33,748 bases of DNA. Source: Chloroflexota bacterium. Lineage in GTDB: Bacteria > Chloroflexota > Dehalococcoidia > Lucifugimonadales > JACPCL1. Both the position numbers and the translations under genes were made by a program. This document shows positions 23,708 through 31,771 of the stretch, piece after piece. A model generated the notes under the pieces. The model was not told the DNA's origin. It ran no database searches and saw nothing but the letters and a program-made list of their open reading frames with translations. How positions within the stretch are numbered: position 1 is the first letter of the stretch; the number at the start of each line of letters is the position of its first letter. The stretch is from assembly GCA_016210395.1 (NCBI GenBank), contig JACQUI010000102.1:1-33748 (forward strand). Direction: 5' to 3'.

Positions 23708-25534
23708 ATGACTACGTACAGAGCAGTCTTGCAACCCCTCCGCGGCAATCTGTTCCTGCGCTCTGCTTTGCTGGCAGCCGCAGTCATCATCGTGGTCGGG
23801 GCCGGGATCCTGTATGCCATCCGGTTCCCAATCGAAGAGCGCATCCGCTGGGAAGCAACCGATGATGCCTCCATCAAGGTCCAATCGCTCGCTCGAAACC
23901 TTCTCGATCCCCACATGCTTTCTGGACCGCTTTCCGGGCAGGAGTATGAGAGGGTGGACCAGGCGGTGAGGGCATACGTCCTCACCGACCGTGTGAGACG
24001 GGTCAAGATATGGAACCCCGAGCTGGAAGTGATCTATTCTTCTCTTCCCTCCCAGATGGGCAGTGTAGTTTCCGACAACGATGAGCTTCATGAGGCCCTG
24101 GAGGGAAAGACGATTTACGAGTTGGGGACGCCAAAGGAAAGCCCGGATGACCTGGAGTTCGGCGCCGTCATAGAAGCCTACTTCCCCGTTTCCCTGCAGC
24201 CAGGCGCTCCCCCAGACATCGTTGCCGAAGTGTACATCCCGTACGCCCCCTACGCGGCAATCGTCGCTTCAATCCAGCGAATTGTCCTCGTGGCCGCTGC
24301 CCTGGCCGGACTCATCGTGTGCCTCGCCCTGTATTTCGCCTATCGGACGGGGTGGAAGGCAATCAACCGGGAGAAGAACATTGCCAGTCAACGCTCCGCT
24401 GAGATGGACAAGCTCTACCGGATCGTAGCCACAGAGCGCGGCACCCTTGCGGCCATCCAGGAGAGCATGGTGGAAGGGCTGCTTGTCCTCGACCGCTGTG
24501 GCAAGGTGGCCTACCACAACCAGGCTCTGGAGCAGCTCATCGGCCTCAGCGATGGGCAAATCATTGGGTTGCCGCTCAGGCAGGTCTTGGAAGGCAGGAG
24601 TCAGCTTTTCTTTGAGGACAACAAGACCTGTGACGCCCTGCTGGAGGCTTTGCAAAAGTGCCCCGGGGGACCGCTCACCATCGAAGTAGTGATGATATCC
24701 CCCCGCCATCGCGTGCTAAGCGCAACGGCCTTTCCCATCCCAAGAGACGGGCAAGAGCCGATGTCGGGCCTCCTCCTGCGCGACATTACCGAGGAGCGTG
24801 AAGCTGAGCAACGCCGCGACGCCTTCGTCTCCGTGGCCTCCCACGAGTTGCGCACTCCTATGACCGCCATTGTGGGTTTTGCCGAGCTCTTGCGCGACCG
24901 CGATCCCGCGCCTGAGGTGCGCAGGGAGTGGCTCCACTACGTGGTCCGCGAAGGCCAGAGACTCACAGCAATCGTGGAGGACATGCTGAACGTCTCCCGT
25001 ATCCAGTCTGGGAAACTGACCGTGGACCTGGCCCGTGTGGATATTCGCGATATCTTCCGAACCGTCGCCGGCGCCTTGCAGCCGACCACGGCAAACCACA
25101 GGATCGTGATTGAGGCGCCACAAAGCATCCCCCCGGTCATCGCCGACAAGGACAAGCTGATGCAAGTCATCATCAACCTGGTGTCCAACGCCATCAAATA
25201 CAGCCCCAACGGCGGCGACGTCATCCTCAACGCGACCAGCAATTCTGAGAGGGCAGAGCTTGTTCTCAGCGTTGCCGACCAGGGGATAGGCATCGCGCCC
25301 GAAGACCGGGCGCGCCTCTTCTCCACATTCACACGCATCCGGCGGCCCGAGACCGAAGGCATACGGGGAACGGGACTTGGCCTCTACATCGTGAAAGGCC
25401 TGGTGGAGCTCATGCTCGGACGCATCTGGCTTGACAGCGAAGTCCACAAAGGCTCCACGTTCTACGTCGCCCTCCCTGCCATCATCCCGGCGCAGCCAGT
25501 CGCCAGAGCATCGGGAGCAACTGTTACAGGATAG
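23708..25534 (+). CDS. Membrane sensor histidine kinase with PAS domain (orphan)
   Basis: A 608-aa two-component sensor kinase. TM1 (about 19-40) and TM2 (about 192-211) bracket an extracellular region of about 150 residues that resembles a Cache-type sensor but shows no clear ligand motif. A short linker and a PAS domain (about 248-350) follow. The HisKA domain has the phospho-acceptor His379 (SHELRTP), and the HATPase domain has the N box (Asn490 and Asn494), the G1 box DQGIGI (Asp524) and the G2 box GTGLGL. All catalytic boxes are intact. The start ATG follows GAGG by nine bases. No response regulator gene lies on either side, so the partner is elsewhere in the genome. The hairpin at 25554-25586 ends the transcript. 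Confidence 0.92.
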   Translation: MTTYRAVLQPLRGNLFLRSALLAAAVIIVVGAGILYAIRFPIEERIRWEATDDASIKVQSLARNLLDPHMLSGPLSGQEYERVDQAVRAYVLTDRVRRVKIWNPELEVIYSSLPSQMGSVVSDNDELHEALEGKTIYELGTPKESPDDLEFGAVIEAYFPVSLQPGAPPDIVAEVYIPYAPYAAIVASIQRIVLVAAALAGLIVCLALYFAYRTGWKAINREKNIASQRSAEMDKLYRIVATERGTLAAIQESMVEGLLVLDRCGKVAYHNQALEQLIGLSDGQIIGLPLRQVLEGRSQLFFEDNKTCDALLEALQKCPGGPLTIEVVMISPRHRVLSATAFPIPRDGQEPMSGLLLRDITEEREAEQRRDAFVSVASHELRTPMTAIVGFAELLRDRDPAPEVRREWLHYVVREGQRLTAIVEDMLNVSRIQSGKLTVDLARVDIRDIFRTVAGALQPTTANHRIVIEAPQSIPPVIADKDKLMQVIINLVSNAIKYSPNGGDVILNATSNSERAELVLSVADQGIGIAPEDRARLFSTFTRIRRPETEGIRGTGLGLYIVKGLVELMLGRIWLDSEVHKGSTFYVALPAIIPAQPVARASGATVTG

Positions 25535-25553
25535 TCAAGTGACCCAATGAGAA

Positions 25554-25586
25554 AACAGGCGGTGCGCCAAAGGCGCACCGCCTGTT
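25554..25586. terminator. Bidirectional terminator between the kinase and acyl-CoA ligase genes
   Basis: A perfect 15-bp GC-rich stem (25554-25568 with 25572-25586) with an AAA loop lies between two converging genes. T-rich sequence is limited. Confidence 0.75.
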
Positions 25587-25633
25587 AGCAAATCTTGCTA
25601 ACCTAAACGCTAAATCTACTGGGAAAGGCCGCG

Positions 25634-27163
25634 CTAGATCCGCCGGTCTTTGCCGGCAAAGGCCTCCGCAACAGCACGGCGCTGCACCTTGCCCGTGGCG
25701 GTGCGCGGTATCTGCGGGACGACATAGATGGAGCGCGGCGCTTTGAAGTCGGCCAGCCGCTCCCGGCAATGCTTGATCAGCTCCGCCTCGGTCACCTGGC
25801 CGCTCAGGACGACCGCCGCCGCCGGCTCCTCGCCGTGCGTTGGGTGAGGGACGCCGAACGCCACAGCCTCCGCCACAGCGGGATGGCTCAGCAGCGCCTC
25901 GTCTATCTCTACGGGCGCTATTTTCTCGCCGCTGCGGTTAATCAGCTCCTTGATGCGCCCCACCAGGGACAGATAGCCGCCCGCGCCAACCACGCCCTCA
26001 TCGCCTGTGCGGAACCACCCGTTCACGAACGATGAAGCATTGGCTGCAGGATTGTCCTCATAGGCCGAGATCACGTTGGGGCCTTTGATAACAACCTCAC
26101 CCTGAAGACCTTCAGGAAGCAGATTCCCCTCCCCGTCCATGATGCCGATCTCCACCCCTGTTGCCATGCCGACGCTTCCCGGCACGCGCCTGCCCGGCGG
26201 CAGCGGATTGGACGCCATCTGGTGCGCGGCCTCGGTCATGCCGTAGGCTTCCAGCACCGGCACGGCAAACCGCGCCTCCATCTCGTGCATGAGCCCGGCA
26301 GAGAGCGATGAGCTGCATGAGCGCACGAACCGCAGGCTCCCCAGCAACGAAGGGTCAACGCTGTTGCTCCTGGCCCGGGCGACCAGCGCCTGGTGCATGG
26401 CGGGTACAGCGGTGAACCACGTGGCCTGGTAGCGCTGGACCACCGGCCAGAAGCCCATAGGGTTGAAGCGCGAGGGCAACACCACTGTGCCGCCGGAGGC
26501 AAGGGTTGCCAGCGTGGACGCCACGAGGCCGTGGACGTGGAAGAGCGGCATGACGCACAGGGACACGTCTTCGGGCGTCAGGTTGTAGGTGCGGATGATG
26601 TTGCCGACCGAGGCCATGACGTTGCGGTGGCGCAGCGGCACGCGCTTGGGCCTGCTGGTGGTGCCGCTGGTGTGCAGCACCAGGGCCACGTCTTCTGCCT
26701 CGGCGAACCCATCGGAGGACCAGCCGTTCCGGTGCGCAGCGGTCTCCAGCCTCACTTCGCCCTCGGCGTCCATGCCTGCGACAACATGAATCGCTCCCGG
26801 CGGCAGGGCCTGGACTGCGGCCTCGGCCCCATCCTTGGGCGTGATGAGTACCTTGGCCCGCGTGTCCTCCAGGTAGAAGGCGAACTCCTGGGACTTGTAG
26901 GCCGGGTTCAGCGGAGCGGCAGTCCCCGCCGTGGCGGCTGCAAGAAAGAGGATGATGGCTTCAGGTGTGTTGGGCGTCACCAGGGCTACCCGGTCGCCCC
27001 TACGCACCCCAAGGGCCTTGAGGTCCTCGGCCACCCGCTGGACCTGTGAGCGGAGCGATCCGTAGGTGATCGCCGGGCCATCGGGTGACTGGATTGCCGT
27101 GTGGGAGGCCACGCTGGTTTCCAGCAACGCCAGCAGCGATTGAGCGGAAGCGGTGATAGTCAT
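25634..27163 (-). CDS. AMP-dependent acyl-CoA ligase, Pcs60/AAE3-like (possible oxalate-CoA ligase)
   Basis: A 509-aa adenylate-forming ligase (ANL superfamily) that would activate a carboxylate with ATP and CoA. The P-loop is LHTSGTTSRPKRVPL at about 163-177. The adenine/acyl region is AYGMTEAAHQM at about 307-317. A8/hinge elements are GWFRTGDEG and VGRIKELINRSGEKI, and the catalytic Lys is 492 in TATGKVQRR. The TSGTTSRPK form, LNPAYKxxEFxFYL, MTEAxHxMxSNPLPPG and KELINRxGEKIxPxEID are the pattern I recognise from yeast Pcs60 and plant AAE3, which are oxalate-CoA ligases. The start is supported by GGGAGG eight bases before the ATG. It is divergent from a FadR-type regulator that adjoins an oxalate-oxidoreductase-like operon. 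The family call is firm; oxalate as substrate is inference. Confidence 0.88.
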   Translation of the reverse strand: MTITASAQSLLALLETSVASHTAIQSPDGPAITYGSLRSQVQRVAEDLKALGVRRGDRVALVTPNTPEAIILFLAAATAGTAAPLNPAYKSQEFAFYLEDTRAKVLITPKDGAEAAVQALPPGAIHVVAGMDAEGEVRLETAAHRNGWSSDGFAEAEDVALVLHTSGTTSRPKRVPLRHRNVMASVGNIIRTYNLTPEDVSLCVMPLFHVHGLVASTLATLASGGTVVLPSRFNPMGFWPVVQRYQATWFTAVPAMHQALVARARSNSVDPSLLGSLRFVRSCSSSLSAGLMHEMEARFAVPVLEAYGMTEAAHQMASNPLPPGRRVPGSVGMATGVEIGIMDGEGNLLPEGLQGEVVIKGPNVISAYEDNPAANASSFVNGWFRTGDEGVVGAGGYLSLVGRIKELINRSGEKIAPVEIDEALLSHPAVAEAVAFGVPHPTHGEEPAAAVVLSGQVTEAELIKHCRERLADFKAPRSIYVVPQIPRTATGKVQRRAVAEAFAGKDRRI

Positions 27164-27411
27164 GTGCCAAGCCTCCCGTACGCCGGTTGTCCGTTACGAT
27201 ATATGGATATAACCAGGTGAACAGCGCCCGTTCTCTGTAATGAATGCGCATGAATCAGCTAAATGCATGTTAACGCCTATACATGCGCCATGAGCCATTG
27301 ACAGAAATTATAGTAAGCTATGAGGTATTTGTCAAACCCCTGTGCGAGCAATGATGGTATTGACGATTTGAATTGGACTTTTGCCAGGACGATGGCTACA
27401 CTGTGGGCGCA
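27164..27411. promoter_or_regulatory. Divergent control region between acyl-CoA ligase and FadR-type regulator
   Basis: This 248-base AT-rich gap must hold promoters for both directions. I see an 8-bp palindrome ATGCGCAT (27244-27251), GCGCATG repeated inverted as CATGCGC (27246-27252 and 27282-27288), and GTTA...TAAC symmetry near 27193-27213. A consensus TTGACA box (27298-27303) faces the regulator gene but lacks a good -10. The dyads are candidate operators for the adjacent regulator. Confidence 0.35.
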
Positions 27412-28155
27412 ATGGTCAGACCACCAGACCAGCAGACCACAACGCTGGACCCCGCCATCACAGCGGTGCACCGCACACGCCTCTTCGAAAGCGTGGTGGC
27501 GCAGTTGCGGGAGCTTATCCGGGACGGCAAGCTCCTGCCGGGGCAGCGCCTTCCCTCTGAGCGGGAGATGGCCCAGCGGTTCCAGGTAAGCCGCGCCTCG
27601 GTGCGCGAGGCCGTCCGCGCCTTAGAGCAAGAGGGCCTGGTGGCGACCCGCTCCGGCGCGGGGACATTCGTGAGCGAGGAGGGCTTTGATGCGGCGGTGG
27701 ATGTCCTGGCAAAGCGATTGCTGGCCGGACGCGAGGTCGTCGCAGATATCCTGGAGCTGCGGTTGCTCCTGGAGCCGCAGATAGCGGCACTGGCTGCCCA
27801 GCGGGCAACGGCGGGGGACAAGGAGCAGATGGCGGCTATTCTGAGGGAGCAAGAGGCGCAGGTGGCGGAGGGAGAGACCGGGGCCGCCGCCGACGTGGCA
27901 TTTCATTCCACCGTTGCTTCCGCCTCGCACAACCAGGTCCTGGAACGGCTCAGCGCAACGCTCGCCGACCTCCTGTCCCCCATCAGAGACGAAGGCCTCC
28001 AGACGCCGGACCGCTCCTACAGCTCCCTGCGCACCCACAGGGCAATCCTTCAGGCAATAGAGGCAGGAGACCAGGAGGCCGCCCGCTTGGCCATGCAAGA
28101 GCACATCGAGGGCGTGGAACGCGAGCTTTCGCAGGACTCGCCGGGGCGCCAGTAG
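27412..28155 (+). CDS. FadR/GntR-family transcriptional regulator (FCD domain)
   Basis: A 247-aa DNA-binding regulator. The N-terminal winged helix (about 15-85) shows the GntR pattern LPSEREMAQRFQVSRASVREAVRALEQEGLV followed by the wing RSGAGTFVS. The C-terminal all-helical FCD effector domain (about 95-230) has the likely metal/ligand residues in the order Asp and His (ADVAFHSTVASASHN), His in RTHRAILQAIEAGD, and His in MQEHIEGV. Members of this family usually sense organic acids or acyl-CoA and repress neighbouring catabolic genes. The start ATG at 27412 lacks a clear ribosome site, and an in-frame GTG nine bases earlier is possible. It lies between the acyl-CoA ligase gene and the oxidoreductase operon, so it is the natural candidate regulator of both. 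Confidence 0.9.
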   Translation: MVRPPDQQTTTLDPAITAVHRTRLFESVVAQLRELIRDGKLLPGQRLPSEREMAQRFQVSRASVREAVRALEQEGLVATRSGAGTFVSEEGFDAAVDVLAKRLLAGREVVADILELRLLLEPQIAALAAQRATAGDKEQMAAILREQEAQVAEGETGAAADVAFHSTVASASHNQVLERLSATLADLLSPIRDEGLQTPDRSYSSLRTHRAILQAIEAGDQEAARLAMQEHIEGVERELSQDSPGRQ

Positions 28156-28189
28156 CGGGGCACGAGGGGCAAGAATTGCAGGGCGGGGG

Positions 28190-28256
28190 ATATTCGTAGG
28201 GGCAGACCCGCGTGTCTGCCCAGTCCCATGGGTAGGCGGATACGTCGGTCCGCCCT
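28190..28256. repeat. Double-hairpin intergenic repeat
   Basis: Two adjacent inverted repeats are present: GGGCAGAC/GTCTGCCC (28200-28207 with 28214-28221) and GGCGGA/TCCGCC (28235-28240 with 28249-28254). The leading CGTAGGGGC resembles the arms of the palindrome at 21404-21453. It lies between the regulator stop (28155) and the oxidoreductase operon start, so it may be a dispersed repeat, a terminator, or both. Confidence 0.5.
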
Positions 28257-28317
28257 TACAAGCAACGTTCATGGCTTCACCTTCTCAGCACAGGAACAGG
28301 AAAGGAGGGTAGCGACT

Positions 28318-29481
28318 TTGACAACATTCGCAGTAGAAGTCGTGTACCGGGGCATTTTCCAGCGGACCCTTTCCCGGAACATCTGCCGGGGCATCGTCCT
28401 GGCTGCCAGGAAAGAGGGCAAGATTGGGACGGCGTTCGGCCGGTACGGAGACTCCCCGGAGAGGAACGGCATTCCGGCCAAGTATTTCGCGGTCGTCGCC
28501 GACGACCAGCTCGCGCTGGAGGAGACCCTTGCCAGGTACGAGCCAACGGAGGTGGACGTCACCATCTGCGTTGACGACACCATGTGCAAGGGCATCGAGT
28601 CCTGGGCCTGGTACGGCCTCCAGCCCATCAACGCCCTGACCAAACAGGGCGGCACGCTCCTCGTCGTCTCCAAGCAGGCTCCGGAAGCCCTGCTGGAGGA
28701 CATCCACCGCAAGGACGTTCCCTATGAGGTGGGCATCATCAGCGGGCCCGCAAGCTTCTCCGGCCTGTGGGTCTACAAGGACGACCATACCGATGTGCGC
28801 ATCCTGGGCGCCCTGGCAAAGGTGTGCCCCGGCCTTGCAGGCATGGACTCCTATGAGAAGGTCATCCAGGACGTGTGGAAGAGCGACCCCAAGGTCAAGT
28901 CGGCGCGGCGCTCCCACGACCTCACCTTGCGCCGACCCATCGAACCGGCGGAAGGCAACACCTCCACGCCATTCTCGTTCTCCAAGCCCGGCTGGACTGA
29001 GATGCGCCAGGCCCTCACCATCACCGGCGTCCCCCAGGGCGGCGGGTTCCGCGGAGGCACGGAAGGCTTCCAGGCTGCCCGCAGCGAGGTGTTCAAGAAA
29101 TACAGCACCCGCACTATGCGCCCCGTTATTAACTTCCAAACATGCACCAAGTGCACCCTCTGCTGGCTCCAGTGCCCGGACTCCTGCTTTGACGTGACGC
29201 CGGACAGCCACTACGACGCCAACCTGGAGGCCTGCTGCGGCTGCGGCGTTTGCGCAGACGTGTGCCCGGTGGACAAGTGCGTCACCATGGTCAACGAGGC
29301 CCAGTTCAACGACAACGCCAGCCAGTACGAGTGGTTCCAGCGGGACCAGGCTGGCTACCTGCGATGGCTGGACGGCGTTATCACCCGGCAGGACGCAGAG
29401 GCCCGCTCCCATGGTCTTCACCACTGGGGCCAATACAAAGAAGAGATAGCTGCCGCGGCAGCATCGGAGGGTAGCAGATGA
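28318..29481 (+). CDS. 2-oxoacid:ferredoxin oxidoreductase, fused gamma-delta subunit (oxalate oxidoreductase delta-like)
   Basis: A 387-aa protein joins a gamma-type domain (about 1-200) to a two-cluster ferredoxin domain. The first [4Fe-4S] motif uses Cys276, 279, 282 and 286 and the second Cys306, 309, 312 and 316, each followed by Pro; these clusters would carry electrons from the ThDP site to ferredoxin. The start is a TTG with AAAGGAGG nine bases upstream, giving MTTFAVEVVYRG, a normal gamma-domain N-terminus. An ATG 30 codons earlier lies in the repeat region and is rejected. The gamma-delta fusion followed by separate alpha and beta genes is the arrangement I know from Moorella oxalate oxidoreductase. 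The alpha gene overlaps the stop by four bases (ATGA). Confidence 0.85.
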   Translation: MTTFAVEVVYRGIFQRTLSRNICRGIVLAARKEGKIGTAFGRYGDSPERNGIPAKYFAVVADDQLALEETLARYEPTEVDVTICVDDTMCKGIESWAWYGLQPINALTKQGGTLLVVSKQAPEALLEDIHRKDVPYEVGIISGPASFSGLWVYKDDHTDVRILGALAKVCPGLAGMDSYEKVIQDVWKSDPKVKSARRSHDLTLRRPIEPAEGNTSTPFSFSKPGWTEMRQALTITGVPQGGGFRGGTEGFQAARSEVFKKYSTRTMRPVINFQTCTKCTLCWLQCPDSCFDVTPDSHYDANLEACCGCGVCADVCPVDKCVTMVNEAQFNDNASQYEWFQRDQAGYLRWLDGVITRQDAEARSHGLHHWGQYKEEIAAAAASEGSR

Positions 29482-30704
29482 CAACGAGGACTGAAGCCCC
29501 AATCGCAGAGCGCGAGGAGCTCATCAGCGGCAGCGAGGCCATCGCAAATGCCTGCGTCCTGGCTGACATTGACGTGGTCACGGCCTACCCCATTCGCCCC
29601 TACGACACCGTCATGCAGTACCTGTCGAAGGTTATCGCTGACGGGGACCTGAGCTGCGAGTTCATCGTCGCCGAGAGCGAGCACTCCCAGTTCGAGATCG
29701 TCAAGCACGCCTCCGCCGTCGGCGCGCGCACGTTCGTCGGCTCCAGCGGCGTGGGCTGGTTCTACGCCCTGGAGGCCATCGCCGTTACCGCAGGCCTCCG
29801 CCTGCCGGTGGTCGCGCTGGTGGGCAACCGCGCCCTGGACGACCCCGGCGCCTTCGGCTGCGAGCACAACGACGCCCTGGCGGTGCGCGACCTGGGCTGG
29901 ATGATGAACTGGATCTCCACCGCCCAGGAGGCGCTGGACACCGCCCTCATCGCCTGGCGTGTGGCGGAAGACCCCCGCGTCTTCCTCCCCTGCGCCATCA
30001 GCGCCGACGGCGCGTTCCTGACCCACTCTCAGCAGATCGTCCGCGTGCCGGACAAGCGCCTGGTCCAGCGGTTCCTGCCCCCCTACAACCGGGGCGATCT
30101 TCAGCTACATCCCGATAACCCCATCACCATCGCCCCGCAGGTCAACGAGGACTGGCTCATGGAGATGCGCAAGCAGACCGACGCCGCCATGCGCCGAGCC
30201 TGGGATGTCATCATCGAGGCCAACGACGACTTCAACCGCATCTTCCACCGAGACTCCACACCCTTCACCGAGGAGTACATGACCGAAGACGCCGACGTGA
30301 TCCTCGTGGGCGTCGGCACGCTGGCCCTGCCCATTAAGGTGGCGGTACGGCGGCTTCGTGAGCAGGGCCACAAGGTCGGCTTCCTGCGCATCAAGTGGTT
30401 CCGCCCCTTCCCAATGCCGGAGGTGCAGAAGGCACTGGCCAACGCAAAGGCCGTGGGCGTCATAGACCGGGACTACTCCTTTGGCTCACCCATGCACAGC
30501 GGAGTCCTGGTCCATGAGATACGGTCGGCGCTGTACGACCTGCCCCGGCGCGTGCCGGTGGTGAGCTTCATAGCGGGCCTGGGCGGGCGCGAGATCACGC
30601 AGCCCTATGCCAGGGAGATGTTCGACACGACAGGACAAGTAGCGCAGACGGGCAAGTCCGATGGCCAGACCCACTGGATCGGTGTACGGGAGAAGCAGGA
30701 ATGA
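29478..30704 (+). CDS. 2-oxoacid:ferredoxin oxidoreductase alpha subunit, oxalate oxidoreductase-like
   Basis: A 408-aa alpha subunit holding domain I (pyrimidine-binding side, about 15-230) and the transketolase-C-like domain (about 260-395). The substrate motif reads Y37-P-I-R40-P, whereas pyruvate enzymes have YPITP. Further on, R118-A-L-D121 and F126 follow. As I recall the Moorella oxalate oxidoreductase structure, its active site uses Tyr28, Arg31, Arg109, Asp112 and Phe117 of the alpha chain; all five match here with a constant offset of nine. This strongly suggests oxalate as substrate (oxalate to two CO2 plus reduced ferredoxin), though I could not align the sequences by computation. 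Glu66, in VAESEHSQ, fits the catalytic Glu position. The gene overlaps both neighbours by ATGA, so expression is translationally coupled. Confidence 0.88.
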   Translation: MTTRTEAPIAEREELISGSEAIANACVLADIDVVTAYPIRPYDTVMQYLSKVIADGDLSCEFIVAESEHSQFEIVKHASAVGARTFVGSSGVGWFYALEAIAVTAGLRLPVVALVGNRALDDPGAFGCEHNDALAVRDLGWMMNWISTAQEALDTALIAWRVAEDPRVFLPCAISADGAFLTHSQQIVRVPDKRLVQRFLPPYNRGDLQLHPDNPITIAPQVNEDWLMEMRKQTDAAMRRAWDVIIEANDDFNRIFHRDSTPFTEEYMTEDADVILVGVGTLALPIKVAVRRLREQGHKVGFLRIKWFRPFPMPEVQKALANAKAVGVIDRDYSFGSPMHSGVLVHEIRSALYDLPRRVPVVSFIAGLGGREITQPYAREMFDTTGQVAQTGKSDGQTHWIGVREKQE

Positions 30705-31702
30705 CCACCACGCAGAACCTACCCCAAATTCGCGGCGTCCATAATGCTCCGCTGGCGGAGTTCTACACCTCAGGCCACCGCACCTGCCAGGGGTGTGAGT
30801 CGGCCCTGGTCATGAAGCTCATGGTGAAGGCGGCCGGCCCACGGACCATCGTCCTGGGCAGCACCGGCTGTATGTACGTGGCCAACACCACCTACTACAG
30901 CACCCCCTGGGTCGTGCCATGGATGCACACCCAGCTCGGCTCTTCCGGTTCGGCTGCCACAGGCACCGCCGCCGCCCTGAAGGTCCTGATGAAAAAGGGC
31001 AAGATGAAGGAGGAGCCCATCAACGTCATCTCCTTCTGCGGTGATGGCGGCGGCGCGGACATGGGCCTCTCGGCCATTTCCGCCTCGATGACCCACTCGC
31101 AGTACAACCACCTGGTGCTCATGTACGACAACGAGTCGTACGCGAACACGGACATCCAGGTGTCCGGGTCCTCGCCCTGGGGCGCCAACACCAGCTTCAG
31201 CACCCCCGGCAAGGTCCGCCGCATCATGAACGACCGGTGGAAGAAGAACACCGCCGCCATGCTGGCCCACGGGCATCCCAAGTCCCGCTTCGTCGCCACG
31301 GGCTGCCCTTCCTACGCCCTGGACCTGATGAATAAGGTGCGAAGGGCGCTGACCCTGGGCGGGCCGACGTTCATCCACAGCTTTGACCCCTGTCCCAAGG
31401 GATGGGACTACGACCCCAAGTTCTCTCACGAGCTTGGCATCATGGCTGTGGAGACAGGCCTCTGGGTGCAATGGACCATCGAGGACAACGTCCTGCGCTA
31501 CGACGGCCCATCCCGCATGATCGCCTCCGGCAGGCGGAAGCGGAAGCCCATCGTAGAGTATCTGAAGCGCCAGGGCCGCTTCGCCCATTTCACAGAGGAA
31601 GACATCACGTACTTCCAGTCCCAGGTGGACGAGATATGGGACAAATGGGGCACGCCGGGCGTCTCCCAGGTACGGCTCGACGTCAAGGGTGACAGAGCGT
31701 AG
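30701..31702 (+). CDS. 2-oxoacid:ferredoxin oxidoreductase beta subunit (ThDP-binding)
   Basis: A 333-aa beta subunit that binds ThDP diphosphate and the proximal [4Fe-4S] cluster. Cluster cysteines are Cys29 and Cys32 (CQGC), Cys57 (STGCMY) and Cys231 (DPCPKGW). The ThDP/Mg site is G114-D-G116 with the downstream YDNESYANTD (about 142-151). The HTQLGSSGSAATG segment is the usual conserved cofactor region. It completes the gamma-delta, alpha, beta enzyme, and all catalytic and cluster residues are present. It starts at an ATGA overlap with the alpha stop and is followed by a good terminator, so the operon is exactly three genes. A specific oxalate assignment for this subunit alone is not possible; it follows from the alpha subunit. 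Confidence 0.9.
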   Translation: MTTTQNLPQIRGVHNAPLAEFYTSGHRTCQGCESALVMKLMVKAAGPRTIVLGSTGCMYVANTTYYSTPWVVPWMHTQLGSSGSAATGTAAALKVLMKKGKMKEEPINVISFCGDGGGADMGLSAISASMTHSQYNHLVLMYDNESYANTDIQVSGSSPWGANTSFSTPGKVRRIMNDRWKKNTAAMLAHGHPKSRFVATGCPSYALDLMNKVRRALTLGGPTFIHSFDPCPKGWDYDPKFSHELGIMAVETGLWVQWTIEDNVLRYDGPSRMIASGRRKRKPIVEYLKRQGRFAHFTEEDITYFQSQVDEIWDKWGTPGVSQVRLDVKGDRA

Positions 31703-31722
31703 CCGGAACAGCGCGGCAACCC

Positions 31723-31753
31723 AAAAGCAGGCCGACTCTGTCGGCCTGCTTTT
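31723..31753 (+). terminator. Rho-independent terminator of the oxidoreductase operon
   Basis: A perfect 13-bp stem (31723-31735 with 31741-31753) has a 5-base loop, A-rich at its base and ending in TTTT. It lies 21 bases after the beta-subunit stop and 18 bases before the stop of the converging LysR gene, and its symmetric A/T arms could serve both. Confidence 0.85.
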
Positions 31754-31771
31754 GTTCAGGCAACCGGCGTA

